Shown in pieces: positions 1-7,898 of a DNA stretch of 64,000 nucleotides. Source of the stretch: Brevibacterium antiquum CNRZ 918 (GTDB lineage: Bacteria; Actinomycetota; Actinomycetes; Actinomycetales; Brevibacteriaceae); contig NZ_FXZD01000002.1 in assembly GCF_900169145.1 (NCBI RefSeq), forward strand, positions 186,001 through 250,000, in the 5' to 3' direction. A program made the position numbers and the translations under genes. Position 1 is the first letter of the stretch. Each line of letters opens with the position of its first letter. The notes under the pieces were generated by a model. The model worked only from the letters and a program-made list of their open reading frames with translations, was not told where the DNA came from and ran no database searches.

Positions 1-70
1 CCAAAAGTTGGGAACAGAGTTCAATCCTCTGGGTCAGGATCTGAGGGCCGAAACTTGATGAAGTGTAAGC

Positions 71-520
71 ATGAAGAAGATATTCAACGCGGCATTCGCA
101 TACATGATCATCGGCGTCCTCGCGGGTCTGTTCTACCGGGAGTTCACCAAGGCCAACGACTTCCCAGAGGGAGACTTCACCCAGCTGGGTGTCGTCCACA
201 CCCACCTGCTGACGCTCGGCTTCATCGTCCTCCTCCTCGTCCTCGTCCTCGACAAGGTCTTCGCCCTCTCCGGCACGAAGCTCTTCTCCTGGTTCTTCTG
301 GACCTACAACGTGGGCATCGTCCTCACCGCCGGCATGATGGTCTGGCACGGAATGCTGACCGTCCTCGGCCAGGAGTCCAGCGCCATGATCGCCGGCATC
401 GCCGGACTCGGCCACATCGCGCTGTCGGTCGGCATGGTTCTGCTCTTCCTGTCACTGCGGAAGGCGATCGTCGCCGGCAAGGCCGTAGCCGAGCCCTCGG
501 CTCGGTCGGTCACAGACTGA
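71..520 (+). CDS. DUF2871 family membrane protein
   Basis: A 149-residue integral membrane protein of the DUF2871 family, whose biochemical role is unknown. About four hydrophobic segments are visible, near residues 5-22, 44-62, 72-93 and 107-129. The start MKKIFNAAFAYMIIGVLAG is typical of the family. Four histidines lie in or beside the membrane spans (His43, His45, His93, His115), which would suit metal or heme binding, but that is inference only. No convincing Shine-Dalgarno precedes the ATG. The gene stands alone, about 150 bp upstream of a glutamine amidotransferase gene. Confidence 0.85.
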   Translation: MKKIFNAAFAYMIIGVLAGLFYREFTKANDFPEGDFTQLGVVHTHLLTLGFIVLLLVLVLDKVFALSGTKLFSWFFWTYNVGIVLTAGMMVWHGMLTVLGQESSAMIAGIAGLGHIALSVGMVLLFLSLRKAIVAGKAVAEPSARSVTD

Positions 521-674
521 CCATCGCCACACAGATCACCGCCGCCGAGGTGGTGCCGGGGCCCGTACGCAACGACGTCATCGTCGAGTATGGGCCCCGA
601 TTCGTGCGCGTCGGGCAAACGCGGTGAGTACTCGAATTGCGCAGCGTGCACCGGAGTGGGCGAGAATCGTTGAC

Positions 675-1418
675 ATGAGTGAACTGAGAATTCTTGTCAT
701 CGAGCACGAAGCCGGTGCGGGCCTGGAGAGATTCGGCAACTGGCTGACCGAGGCCGGCGCCGAGACGGTCGTCCTGCGGCCCTACCTCGGCGACGAGATT
801 CCCAACGAGCTCGACGACTACGCGGCTCTGCTCGTCCTCGGCGGTTCGGCCGGACCATTCGACGATGCGGACAACCCGTGGCTGCCCCAGGTCAGGAACC
901 TGCTGCAGCGATCGGTGGCGGGGGAGTTCCCCAGCTTCAACATCTGCCTCGGTGGGGAGCTGCTGGCCGCGGCCACCTCGGCGAAGATCGTCCGCCGGGA
1001 TCGCCCACAGATCGGGATCTACGATCTGCACACCACCTCGGCGGGGGAGGCCGATCCGGTGTTCGCAGCGCTGGCAGACTTCTCGTCACTCGTGGGCGAG
1101 GCGATCCCGGCGGTCCTCTTCCACCAGGAGGAGATGGAGCTGCCCGACGGTGGCGAACTCCTGCTGACCGGGTCCGATGCCCCGGTCCAGGGCTACCGTG
1201 TCGGCGAATTCGCATGGGGCACCCAGTTCCACCCTGAAACGGACGAGGCCGAGATCGAACAGTGGCTGGAATCGGACCCGCTCCAGCTGCCTGCCGGCAA
1301 GACCACTGAGTCGATCAAGGCTGAAGTCGCCGAGGCGGATGCTCAGCTGATCCGGATCAATCGAGCACTCGCCCACAGCTTCGTCCATTATCTGCTGGAA
1401 CGTCAGAGAGCCGATTAG
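675..1418 (+). CDS. Class I glutamine amidotransferase
   Basis: A stand-alone class I (triad) glutamine amidotransferase of 247 residues, the family that hydrolyses glutamine to supply ammonia. The nucleophile is Cys91 in the segment FNICLGGELLAAA, and the His/Glu pair is in QFHPE (His186, Glu188), so the triad is complete. The elbow reads CLGGE where GMP-synthase-like members usually have CxGxQ. No synthetase partner is fused or adjacent, so the ammonia acceptor is unknown. An in-frame GTG at 624 would add 17 residues. The ATG at 675 was preferred because the fold begins directly with the RILVIEHE strand. Confidence 0.82.
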   Translation: MSELRILVIEHEAGAGLERFGNWLTEAGAETVVLRPYLGDEIPNELDDYAALLVLGGSAGPFDDADNPWLPQVRNLLQRSVAGEFPSFNICLGGELLAAATSAKIVRRDRPQIGIYDLHTTSAGEADPVFAALADFSSLVGEAIPAVLFHQEEMELPDGGELLLTGSDAPVQGYRVGEFAWGTQFHPETDEAEIEQWLESDPLQLPAGKTTESIKAEVAEADAQLIRINRALAHSFVHYLLERQRAD

Positions 1419-1435
1419 AAACCTGAATATCGGCT
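1409..1435 (+). terminator. Possible weak hairpin terminator
   Basis: AGCCGAT (1409-1415) pairs with ATCGGCT (1429-1435) around a 13-nt loop, and GTC/GAC outside the arms can extend it. It overlaps the stop codon of the amidotransferase gene. There is no T-tract, so intrinsic termination is uncertain. Confidence 0.35.
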
Positions 1436-1523
1436 GACAAGCACCTCTGCAGTTGCTAGGTTGTTGTCAGGCGCCGGTGCCGGACCGATCCTCCGGACGA
1501 ATCGCTATCAAGCGCCCGTGAGA

Positions 1524-3254
1524 ATGAATCCCATAATTGAAAATTCAGCCCAGATCCACGACATCGCAGTCCTGGATTCCACCCCGATCAGTGCCGATCG
1601 GCTGACCCTCTCCTCACCTGCCGCGAACATTTCGGCAACGGCGGACATCACGGCCGCCGGCGGTGTCGACCAGGCGATCGAATCGTTCTTCGGCCCGATT
1701 GCCGAAGCGTTCAGCAACGTTGTCTTCTACGAGCTGCCCATCGGCGGGGTGGGGATCCCCCTCATCGTCGTCTGGCTCATGGCAGCCGCGGTCTTCCTCA
1801 CCATCTACCTGCGATTTCAGCCGATCAGGGGGTTGAAGTACTCAGTCGGCATTATCCGCGGACGCTTCACCCGCAAGACCGACCCCGGTCAGGTCTCGAG
1901 CTTCCAGGCGCTGGCCACCGAACTCTCCGGCACAGTGGGGCTGGGCAACATTGCCGGTGTCGCCGTCGCCATCACCGTCGGCGGACCCGGTGCCGCACTC
2001 TGGATCATCATCTTCGGCTTCTTCGCGATGACGGTGAAGATGGCCGAAGCCACCCTCGGCGTGAAATACCGCAAAGTCCACGCCGATGGGACCGTCTCCG
2101 GCGGGCCCATGTACTACCTGCGTGACGGTCTGGCAGAGATCGGCCGTCCCAAGCTCGGTAAGTTCCTCGCAGTCTTCTATGCCGCGACCACCGTGATCGG
2201 TGTCATCGGTGCGGGCAACCTGTTCCAGGCCAACCAGGCTGCGGCTATCCTCGTCAAGGCCACCGGTGGCGAATCCAGTTTCCTCGACGGCAAACTGTGG
2301 CTCATCGGCGTTGTCATCGCGGCGCTGACGGCTCTGGTCATCCTCGGCGGGATCAAGAAGATCGGCCAGTGGACGTCGAGGCTGACTCCGATGATGGCGA
2401 TCCTCTACTTCCTCAGCGTCATCGTGATCCTCGTCCTGAATGTCGGTGAGATCCCGCATGCCTTCGCGCTCATGTTCACCGGTGCCTTCACTCCTGATGG
2501 TCTCACCGGCGGCATCATCGGCGTCGCGATCGTCGGCATTCAGCGTGCGCTGTTCTCCAGCGCCGCCGGAGTCGGTTCGGCCGGTATGGCCCACGCCGCG
2601 TCGAAGACGACGAAGCCGGCGACCGAGGGCTTTGTGGCGATGTGGGAGCCGCTCATCGACTCCGTCATCATCTGCACCCTGACCGCCTTGGCGATCATCA
2701 CCACAGGACTCTACGGTTCGAGTTCGGAAGATGGAATCGGACTGACCTCCGAGGCGTTCGCGACGGTGGCCGGATGGTTCCCGATCCTGCTGACGATCTG
2801 CGTCGTGCTCTTCGCGTTCTCGACGATCCTCGCCTACGGGTACTACGGCCAGCAGGCCCTGGGATATCTGACGGGGAACTCGAAGAAGGCAGACAGGGCG
2901 TATCAGATCTTCTGGATCCTGGCCGTCATCGTCGGCGCTTCCATGTCGCTGGAGTCGGTCATCGCGTTCTCCGACGCGATCTTCTTCCTCATGGCCTTCC
3001 CCAACCTGCTGGGACTCTACTTCCTGTCGAGGATCCTGCGACTGGAGATCCTGCGTCTGCGGAAGAGGATCGATGCCGGTGTGATGCGGGAGATCACTCC
3101 CACGGAGCTGCAGGTCGGCATGGGCGATCATGAGCCGACTGCCGAGCAGATCAGAGACGCCGAGGCGGGTCGCCGGCGCAAACGAGACAAGCTGCGTGAG
3201 GTGCGGGATTCCCTCCGAACCAAGAAGATGGAGCGCGCGAAGAGAGGCGAGTGA
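1524..3254 (+). CDS. Alanine/glycine:cation symporter (AGCS) family transporter
   Basis: A sodium-coupled amino-acid transporter of the AGCS family, whose usual substrates are alanine and glycine; it acts in the cytoplasmic membrane. The family core is clear: the signature around ALATELSGTVGLGNIAGVAVA, then GGPGAALWI and GGPMYYLRDG. About ten hydrophobic segments follow, and the C-terminal tail is charged and Arg/Lys-rich. The N-terminus carries roughly 65 extra residues rich in Ser/Ala/Ile before the first membrane span, unusual for the family. Starts are uncertain: ATG 1524 is used here, GTG 1518 and TTG 1461 are in frame, and none has a strong ribosome-binding site. The stop codon lies inside a tandem repeat. 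Confidence 0.88.
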   Translation: MNPIIENSAQIHDIAVLDSTPISADRLTLSSPAANISATADITAAGGVDQAIESFFGPIAEAFSNVVFYELPIGGVGIPLIVVWLMAAAVFLTIYLRFQPIRGLKYSVGIIRGRFTRKTDPGQVSSFQALATELSGTVGLGNIAGVAVAITVGGPGAALWIIIFGFFAMTVKMAEATLGVKYRKVHADGTVSGGPMYYLRDGLAEIGRPKLGKFLAVFYAATTVIGVIGAGNLFQANQAAAILVKATGGESSFLDGKLWLIGVVIAALTALVILGGIKKIGQWTSRLTPMMAILYFLSVIVILVLNVGEIPHAFALMFTGAFTPDGLTGGIIGVAIVGIQRALFSSAAGVGSAGMAHAASKTTKPATEGFVAMWEPLIDSVIICTLTALAIITTGLYGSSSEDGIGLTSEAFATVAGWFPILLTICVVLFAFSTILAYGYYGQQALGYLTGNSKKADRAYQIFWILAVIVGASMSLESVIAFSDAIFFLMAFPNLLGLYFLSRILRLEILRLRKRIDAGVMREITPTELQVGMGDHEPTAEQIRDAEAGRRRKRDKLREVRDSLRTKKMERAKRGE

Positions 3255-3311
3255 CCTGCAGTGGGACTGACCTGCAGTGGGACTGACTGCAGTGGGACTG
3301 ACTGCAGAGTC
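3252..3311. repeat. 16-bp tandem repeat overlapping a stop codon
   Basis: The unit TGACCTGCAGTGGGAC occurs exactly at 3252-3267 and 3268-3283. A 15-bp form (TGACTGCAGTGGGAC) follows at 3284-3298, then a partial copy from 3299. The first TGA is the stop codon of the symporter gene, and each unit contains a PstI-like CTGCAG palindrome. The rest of the gap to 3572 holds only the promoter candidate at 3470-3497. Confidence 0.85.
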
Positions 3312-3469
3312 AAATTGCTGCAGTGCCTGACTGGTGAATTTGAGCGGTCCCACAGCGGGCCTTGCCACTTCGGTTGCCTGCGCTTCGGTGTGAAGGGGTT
3401 GTTGGGAATTCTTCTGAGCAGCAAGCTCTCTTGGTCTCCTGCGGCGTTGAAAAAAGTCGCTTCGAAGTG

Positions 3470-3497
3470 TTGACTCGATCTTCGTGACAGATATACG
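3470..3497 (+). promoter_or_regulatory. Promoter candidate for the DUF6230 cassette
   Basis: TTGACT (3470-3475) is followed by 16 bases and TATACG (3492-3497), a reasonable -35/-10 pair. The first gene of the cassette starts 75 bp further on, behind an AGGAGG-like ribosome-binding site. Confidence 0.45.
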
Positions 3498-3572
3498 CGG
3501 CAGTAACACCTGCTAGTAACTTACGTCACAATAGCGGCTTCGACACAGCAGTCGGCGTCGATAGGAGGATCA

Positions 3573-4187
3573 ATGAAGTTCCCGAAGTTTCGTCATATCC
3601 GCAAGCTCGGCTCCTCGCACACAGGACGAATCGCCCTTGTCGGAATTCCTGCCGGCATCGTCTCCGCCGCTCTGCTGGGCGGAGTTGCTCAGGGCGCCGT
3701 GCCGGTCTCATTCGCTGTGTCGGGAACTCAGTTCCAGATCACGTCCTCGCAGCTCGAAGGAACCGGGTTCTCTCAGTACAGCGGTACCGCGAAGGATGCC
3801 GAGGGCGTTGAGCACTCGGTCGTGACTGCCAACATCAAGGATGCCACGCTGGAGAATCTCTGCCAGTCGGCTGTCACGAAGACACCGATGGGCAAGGTGG
3901 GCGTCCTCATCAAGGCGGGCGGCGGCGAGGAGCCAGCATCTGCGAAAGATCTGCAGATCGGGATGACGGGACTCAGGGGCGACGCCGAGTTCAAAAACAT
4001 TCGGATCGGCGTCGACGCATCCGATGTCAACACCAAGGCCAAGGGGTCCAAGGGTGACTTCGCTCAGGACGCCGACACGATTTCGATCAAGAACCTGGAG
4101 CAGGACTCGTGGAGCACCACGGCTTCGGTGTTCACCCTCAAGGACATGTCGCTGGAGCTCACTGACGGAACCGAGACGTGCTTCTGA
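3573..4187 (+). CDS. DUF6230 family protein
   Basis: A 204-residue member of DUF6230, a family of unknown function seen mainly in actinomycetes. A basic N-terminus is followed by one hydrophobic segment (about residues 19-42), either a signal sequence or an anchor. The rest looks like an extracytoplasmic beta-rich domain. It has only two cysteines, Cys97 and Cys203 (second from the end), which could form a disulfide across the domain. The start is set by AGGAGG just upstream of the ATG. The stop overlaps the start of the next gene (TGATG), so the two are probably translationally coupled with the DUF6114 protein. Confidence 0.85.
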   Translation: MKFPKFRHIRKLGSSHTGRIALVGIPAGIVSAALLGGVAQGAVPVSFAVSGTQFQITSSQLEGTGFSQYSGTAKDAEGVEHSVVTANIKDATLENLCQSAVTKTPMGKVGVLIKAGGGEEPASAKDLQIGMTGLRGDAEFKNIRIGVDASDVNTKAKGSKGDFAQDADTISIKNLEQDSWSTTASVFTLKDMSLELTDGTETCF

Positions 4188-4849
4188 TGAAAGAAGCATC
4201 TGCCAGCGAGCAGCAGACCGACGAGCACCAGACCGACGAGCAGCAAGCCAGTCTGCTCGCCTTGTCCCGGCGCAGTCGTCGTGCTGCTGAGCGCGAAACG
4301 GCTGCCGAGCGGGAAGCGCCTGGCACGGACAACTCCGAGCAGGGGAACGACGGCTCGGGTCCAGATGGCGCACAGGAGCATTCCGGCTTCCGTCATTGGT
4401 GTCGGCAGAGGCCCTTCATCAGCGGATTGCTGGTCGTACTCGGCGGAATCGAACTCTTCTTCTCCAGTCAGCTCGATACGGGAAATCTGCAGATTCAGTT
4501 CGGTATCGAGGGACTCCAAGCCACAGTCATTCCGATCGTGCTGGTGCTGCTGGGAGCCTCCGCGATCTTCCGGCCCACGCACCACGTGTTCTACGGGATC
4601 ATTGCGCTCGTCCTCGGCGTCTACTCGCTGATCGGGGTGAATCTTGGTGGGTTCATCATCGGCATGCTGCTGTCCAGCATCGGAGCGGTGCTCGTGGTCG
4701 CCTGGATGGGGCCGCGCGGGCCCAAGTCCAAGAAGACCAAGAAGGCCAAGGGGCCGAAGAAATTCCACGCGAAGGAACTGGGCGCTGAGGCGTCGGCGGC
4801 CGAACGGAAGGGAAACCAGGAATCCGTCAGCGCAGAGAGGGATTCATGA
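4187..4849 (+). CDS. DUF6114 family membrane protein
   Basis: A 220-residue protein of the DUF6114 family. A hydrophilic, Glu/Gln/Arg-rich region (residues 1-70) precedes four hydrophobic segments near residues 78-93, 111-127, 134-150 and 153-173, and a lysine-rich tail follows (PKSKKTKKAKGPKK). The family is known to co-occur with DUF6230 proteins, and here the genes overlap by one base. An in-frame GTG at 4178 would lie inside the upstream gene, so ATG 4187 is preferred. Function is unknown; the cassette looks like a membrane protein serving two exported partners. Confidence 0.83.
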   Translation: MKEASASEQQTDEHQTDEQQASLLALSRRSRRAAERETAAEREAPGTDNSEQGNDGSGPDGAQEHSGFRHWCRQRPFISGLLVVLGGIELFFSSQLDTGNLQIQFGIEGLQATVIPIVLVLLGASAIFRPTHHVFYGIIALVLGVYSLIGVNLGGFIIGMLLSSIGAVLVVAWMGPRGPKSKKTKKAKGPKKFHAKELGAEASAAERKGNQESVSAERDS

Positions 4850-5676
4850 CTGCACCCAATCGCCGCACGGCATCGGCTCTGGCGGCACTTGCTCTGGCCG
4901 TCGCTTCGACCTTAGGTGCGACGGCCTCGGCAACGGCAGCCTCCGCACCGCTGTGCACCCCGAAGACCGGGTGTGAGAGTCCGAATTCGTCTGGTCCAGA
5001 AACAGGCGCGAAGCCCTCGGCGCCGATCACACCGGGTGTGCCGATCAAGACACCGAGCGATCCAGTCGCCCCGGGTCCAAGCGAATCGCCGTCGCCGTCG
5101 GATGAGCCCTCGTCGCCGTCGGACGAGCCCTCGTCGCCGTCAGATGAGCCGACAGATCCCGCGACGCCGGAACCCACCGAATCTGGAATTCCGACCAAGG
5201 AACCGACTGAAGAGCCGACCGAGCCTGTCGAGGCGACGAAAGACGACGACGCACCGATCTTCACGAAGACTCCTGCGGCGATGGGGTCGGAGTCGCTGTC
5301 GTTCAAGGGACTCAGCGGACTCGCGATCGTCGATGTTCCCACGACTGACGGGGGGACGACCCGCACACTGAAGATCTCGGCGGACTCGATCACGATCTCC
5401 GGATTCTCGCTCACGGTCAGCCCGCCCGAGCAGCCCGAGGGCGGTGGGCTGGTGACCAAGGCCGACACTATGACGCTGAAGGGAAACGTCGATGTCTACC
5501 TCGGTTCGATCACCGCCACGACAAAGGACGGTTCCTCGTTGACGATCGGCACCGACACACCGCCGCTTCTAGATGATGTCAAGCCCGGACTGCTCCGGGT
5601 GACGATGGGGCTGGTCGGCTCCACCGCTGACTCGATCGAATACTCGAACACCGACCAGGCGATCGTCGAACCCTGA
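4846..5676 (+). CDS. Secreted Pro/Ser/Asp-rich protein of the DUF6230/DUF6114 cassette
   Basis: A 276-residue exported protein. It begins with a Sec-type signal peptide (about residues 1-32, Ala-rich, with an ATASA-like cleavage region). A 100-residue low-complexity linker follows, with three SPSDEPS units and several PTE/EPT units. The C-terminal beta-rich domain, from about residue 145, resembles the DUF6230 domain in its hydrophobic pattern (for example the ADTMTLKGNVDVYLGSITA region). It overlaps the DUF6114 gene by four bases (ATGA). The linker suggests a domain projected from the membrane or wall. No enzyme motif was seen. Confidence 0.78.
   Translation: MTAPNRRTASALAALALAVASTLGATASATAASAPLCTPKTGCESPNSSGPETGAKPSAPITPGVPIKTPSDPVAPGPSESPSPSDEPSSPSDEPSSPSDEPTDPATPEPTESGIPTKEPTEEPTEPVEATKDDDAPIFTKTPAAMGSESLSFKGLSGLAIVDVPTTDGGTTRTLKISADSITISGFSLTVSPPEQPEGGGLVTKADTMTLKGNVDVYLGSITATTKDGSSLTIGTDTPPLLDDVKPGLLRVTMGLVGSTADSIEYSNTDQAIVEP
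5092..5154. repeat. 21-bp tandem repeat inside a coding region
   Basis: Three units of 21 bp, TCGCCGTCGGATGAGCCCTC plus G with single-base changes, lie at 5092-5112, 5113-5133 and 5134-5154. They encode the SPSDEPS repeats in frame, so copy-number change would alter linker length without breaking the gene. Confidence 0.85.
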
Positions 5677-5729
5677 CGCGTCGAGCCCTCACCCGCCGGG
5701 CGCAGCGTTCGAACTCGCTGCCTATCAGC

Positions 5730-5777
5730 AGGCCCTTCGTCTCCCGACGCCTCAAGGTGTTGGGAGACGGAGGGCCT
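5730..5777 (+). terminator. Strong hairpin terminator
   Basis: A 22-bp stem (three G-U/T-G pairs) closes on a TCAA tetraloop. The left arm begins AGGCCCT at 5730 and the right arm ends AGGGCCT at 5777. It lies about 50 bp after the secreted-protein stop codon and before the convergent GntR gene, so it can serve both strands. No T-tract follows. Confidence 0.7.
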
Positions 5778-5885
5778 CGTCTGCGTCGAAGCCCGGGGAG
5801 TTAGTCTGATCGTGCCGAGCGAGACCCCTTGGGCGCTCATGAACCCAGCACGATGGACGGGACCTGTGCTGCGGCGGTGTGCGGA

Positions 5886-5925
5886 CGAATCGAGAGGTGG
5901 CGTGCAGGCGAATCGAGAGGTGGCG
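5886..5925. repeat. 17-bp direct repeat at the 3' end of the GntR gene
   Basis: CGAATCGAGAGGTGGCG occurs at 5886-5902 and again at 5909-5925, a 23-bp period. The second copy abuts the stop codon of the minus-strand GntR gene. No function is evident. Confidence 0.7.
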
Positions 5926-5926
5926 G

Positions 5927-6622
5927 TCAGTCGGTGCCGTGGCCGGCGAGGGTGGACCAGTTCTTGCGGGTCAGCTCCACCGCGCGGTCGAAGTCCCCGG
6001 TGCGCACCGCGGTGATGATCTCAACGTGCTGTTCAGGTGAGGCCGATCCCTTGACGGAATCGAAGTGCAGGTATTCCGTGCGGCGCAGTGTCGCGGTGAC
6101 GACCTCAAGATGATCAGGGATGAGTGGATTGCCGCTGCGTGACAGGGCGACTTCGTGAAACGCGTCATCGGCGGCGATGGCTGCATCGATGTCGGAACCA
6201 CTCAGTGCCGTTGCCAGCCGATCATTGGCGGCTTCCATTTCGGCGACATCGTCCTCATTCAGCCTGGGGAAGGCGAGGCTCATTGCCAAGGCGTGCAGCT
6301 GGGCGGCGATCTGGCGGGCGTTGACGACCGCATCCGGGTTCTCCGGGGCCACGCGGGTCATCCGTCCCGGCTCGGCGACAACCAATCCAGCCTGTGCCAG
6401 TCGCTGGAGCGCTTCGCGGACGGGAGTGCGGGAGACCTGCAGCCAGGCGCCCAACTCCTGGTCGCGCAGCTGCTCTCCGGGCGCCAGCTGGCCGCGGACG
6501 ATGGCATCGCGAATCGAGCGATAGACATCGTCACGCAGCAGGCTCCGCTGTGGAACCGGCGCATTCGTGGGAATCGGCACTTTCGACCTCTTTCGAACCT
6601 GGCTTCTGGGTGATCCTGGCAT
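5927..6622 (-). CDS. GntR family (FCD domain) transcriptional regulator
   Basis: A 231-residue FadR-subfamily regulator. The winged-helix DNA-binding domain covers about residues 25-95, with the recognition-helix signature QVSRTPVREALQRLAQAGLV. An all-helical FCD ligand-binding domain follows, with conserved Asp/His positions around DDAFHEVALSRSGNP and the C-terminal His region EQHVEIITAV. The ATG at 6622 has AGG eight bases upstream; a longer reading from 6667 would start inside the operator and is unlikely. It is divergent from acdS and the 2-oxoacid dehydrogenase gene, so it probably controls them in response to ACC or a catabolite. Confidence 0.88.
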   Translation of the reverse strand: MPGSPRSQVRKRSKVPIPTNAPVPQRSLLRDDVYRSIRDAIVRGQLAPGEQLRDQELGAWLQVSRTPVREALQRLAQAGLVVAEPGRMTRVAPENPDAVVNARQIAAQLHALAMSLAFPRLNEDDVAEMEAANDRLATALSGSDIDAAIAADDAFHEVALSRSGNPLIPDHLEVVTATLRRTEYLHFDSVKGSASPEQHVEIITAVRTGDFDRAVELTRKNWSTLAGHGTD

Positions 6623-6662
6623 GCGGGACCTGACCCTCGACCTATTGTAGTCCTGACCGGAA

Positions 6663-6683
6663 TGCAATATATTGGATATTGCA
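6663..6683. promoter_or_regulatory. Palindromic operator candidate between gntR and acdS
   Basis: TGCAATAT (6663-6670) and ATATTGCA (6676-6683) are perfect inverted repeats separated by 5 bp, in an AT-rich island of otherwise GC-rich DNA. The site lies 41 bp from the regulator start and 151 bp upstream of acdS. Its size and symmetry suit a GntR dimer; binding is inferred. Confidence 0.65.
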
Positions 6684-6833
6684 ACGAATGGATCTGAGCG
6701 AAACTGGACCGCTGATCACGTCAAGGACGAAAGACTGCGACGTCTGGCATACGCGACCCAGCATTCGCAGCCAAGCATTCGCAGCCCAGCAACCGCCGCA
6801 CAACAGCCTGCATCACCCGAAGAAGAGGACATC

Positions 6834-7850
6834 ATGGCCATCACAGATTTCGAACGCTACCCCCTGACCTTCGGACCTAGTCCGGTCCACGAACTGAAGC
6901 GACTCAGCGACCACCTCGGCGGGGCTCAGGTCTGGGCCAAGCGTGAGGACGTGAACTCCGGGCTCGCATTCGGCGGCAACAAGACCCGCAAGCTCGAATA
7001 CATCGTCCCGGACATCCTCGCCTCCGGAGCGGACACGCTCGTCTCCATCGGCGGATACCAGTCGAATCACACACGGCAGGTCGCAGCCGTCGCGGCTCAC
7101 CTCGGACTGAAGTCGCGCCTCGTGCAGGAGCGCTGGGTGGACTGGGATGATCCGGTCAACGACAAGGTCGGCAACATCGAACTCTCCCGCATCATGGGCG
7201 CTGACGTGCACCTCGACTCGGCGGGATTCGACATCGGCATCCGCTCCAGCTGGGAGAACGCCATCGCCGAGGTTGAAGCCGCAGGCGGAAAGCCATACCC
7301 GATCCCGGCGGGTGCCTCCGAGCACAAGTTCGGTGCACTCGGCTTCGTCAACTGGGCCTACGAGGTGGCGGAGCAGGAGAAGGAACTCGGCGTCTTCTTC
7401 GACACCATCCTCGTGTGCACGGTCACCGGTTCGACCCACGCGGGAATGATCGCAGGGTTCGCGGCCCTGGAAGCTGCTGGAGGCCCCAAGCGCCAGGTCA
7501 TCGGCATCGACGCCTCCGCGACCCTGGACAAGACCCGGGACCAGGTCAAACGGATCGCAAACAATGCGGGTGAGCTCATCGGCCTCGGTCGCGAGATCAC
7601 CGAAGCAGACGTTGACATCCGCCCCGGCTGGGAAGGCCCCGCCTACGGCATTCCCGACGAGTCGACCGTGAATGCGATCCGCACCACCGCCGAGCTCGAA
7701 GGCGTCATCCTCGACCCCGTTTACGAGGGCAAGTCGATGGCTGGTCTTCTCGACCTGGTCGGTCAGGGTACGGTGGCGAAGGATTCCACTGTTCTCTACG
7801 CGCACCTCGGCGGTCAGTTGGCGCTCAACGCCTACAGCTCGATCTTCTGA
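6834..7850 (+). CDS. acdS: 1-Aminocyclopropane-1-carboxylate deaminase
   Basis: A PLP enzyme that opens the ring of ACC, the plant ethylene precursor, giving 2-oxobutyrate and ammonia. Its 338 residues match the family length. The PLP lysine is in the segment [10 protein letters not shown]. The two residues that separate true ACC deaminase from D-cysteine desulfhydrase are both of the ACC type: Glu298 in DPVYEGKS and Leu325 in [11 protein letters not shown], matching Glu295 and Leu322 of the Pseudomonas enzyme. The ATG at 6834 follows a clear AAGAAGAGGA site; the longer in-frame extension to 6672 overlaps the operator. The next gene, 48 bp downstream, probably consumes the 2-oxobutyrate. Confidence 0.93.
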   Translation: MAITDFERYPLTFGPSPVHELKRLSDHLGGAQVWAKREDVNSGLAFGGNKTRKLEYIVPDILASGADTLVSIGGYQSNHTRQVAAVAAHLGLKSRLVQERWVDWDDPVNDKVGNIELSRIMGADVHLDSAGFDIGIRSSWENAIAEVEAAGGKPYPIPAGASEHKFGALGFVNWAYEVAEQEKELGVFFDTILVCTVTGSTHAGMIAGFAALEAAGGPKRQVIGIDASATLDKTRDQVKRIANNAGELIGLGREITEADVDIRPGWEGPAYGIPDESTVNAIRTTAELEGVILDPVYEGKSMAGLLDLVGQGTVAKDSTVLYAHLGGQLALNAYSSIF

Positions 7851-7898
7851 GCGAGACGCCTCCACTCACTCCACACTGCAACCAAAGGATCAACGACG

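Noticed and set aside
55..627. An Arg/Pro/His-rich frame overlapping the DUF2871 gene.
   Set aside because: The alternate frame encodes a clear membrane protein, and this one has no motif or RBS.
1842..3509. A 555-residue open frame on the minus strand, opposite the AGCS symporter gene.
   Set aside because: It is an antisense shadow of high-GC coding sequence: Asp/Arg/Gln-rich with no domain, while the plus strand encodes a clear transporter.
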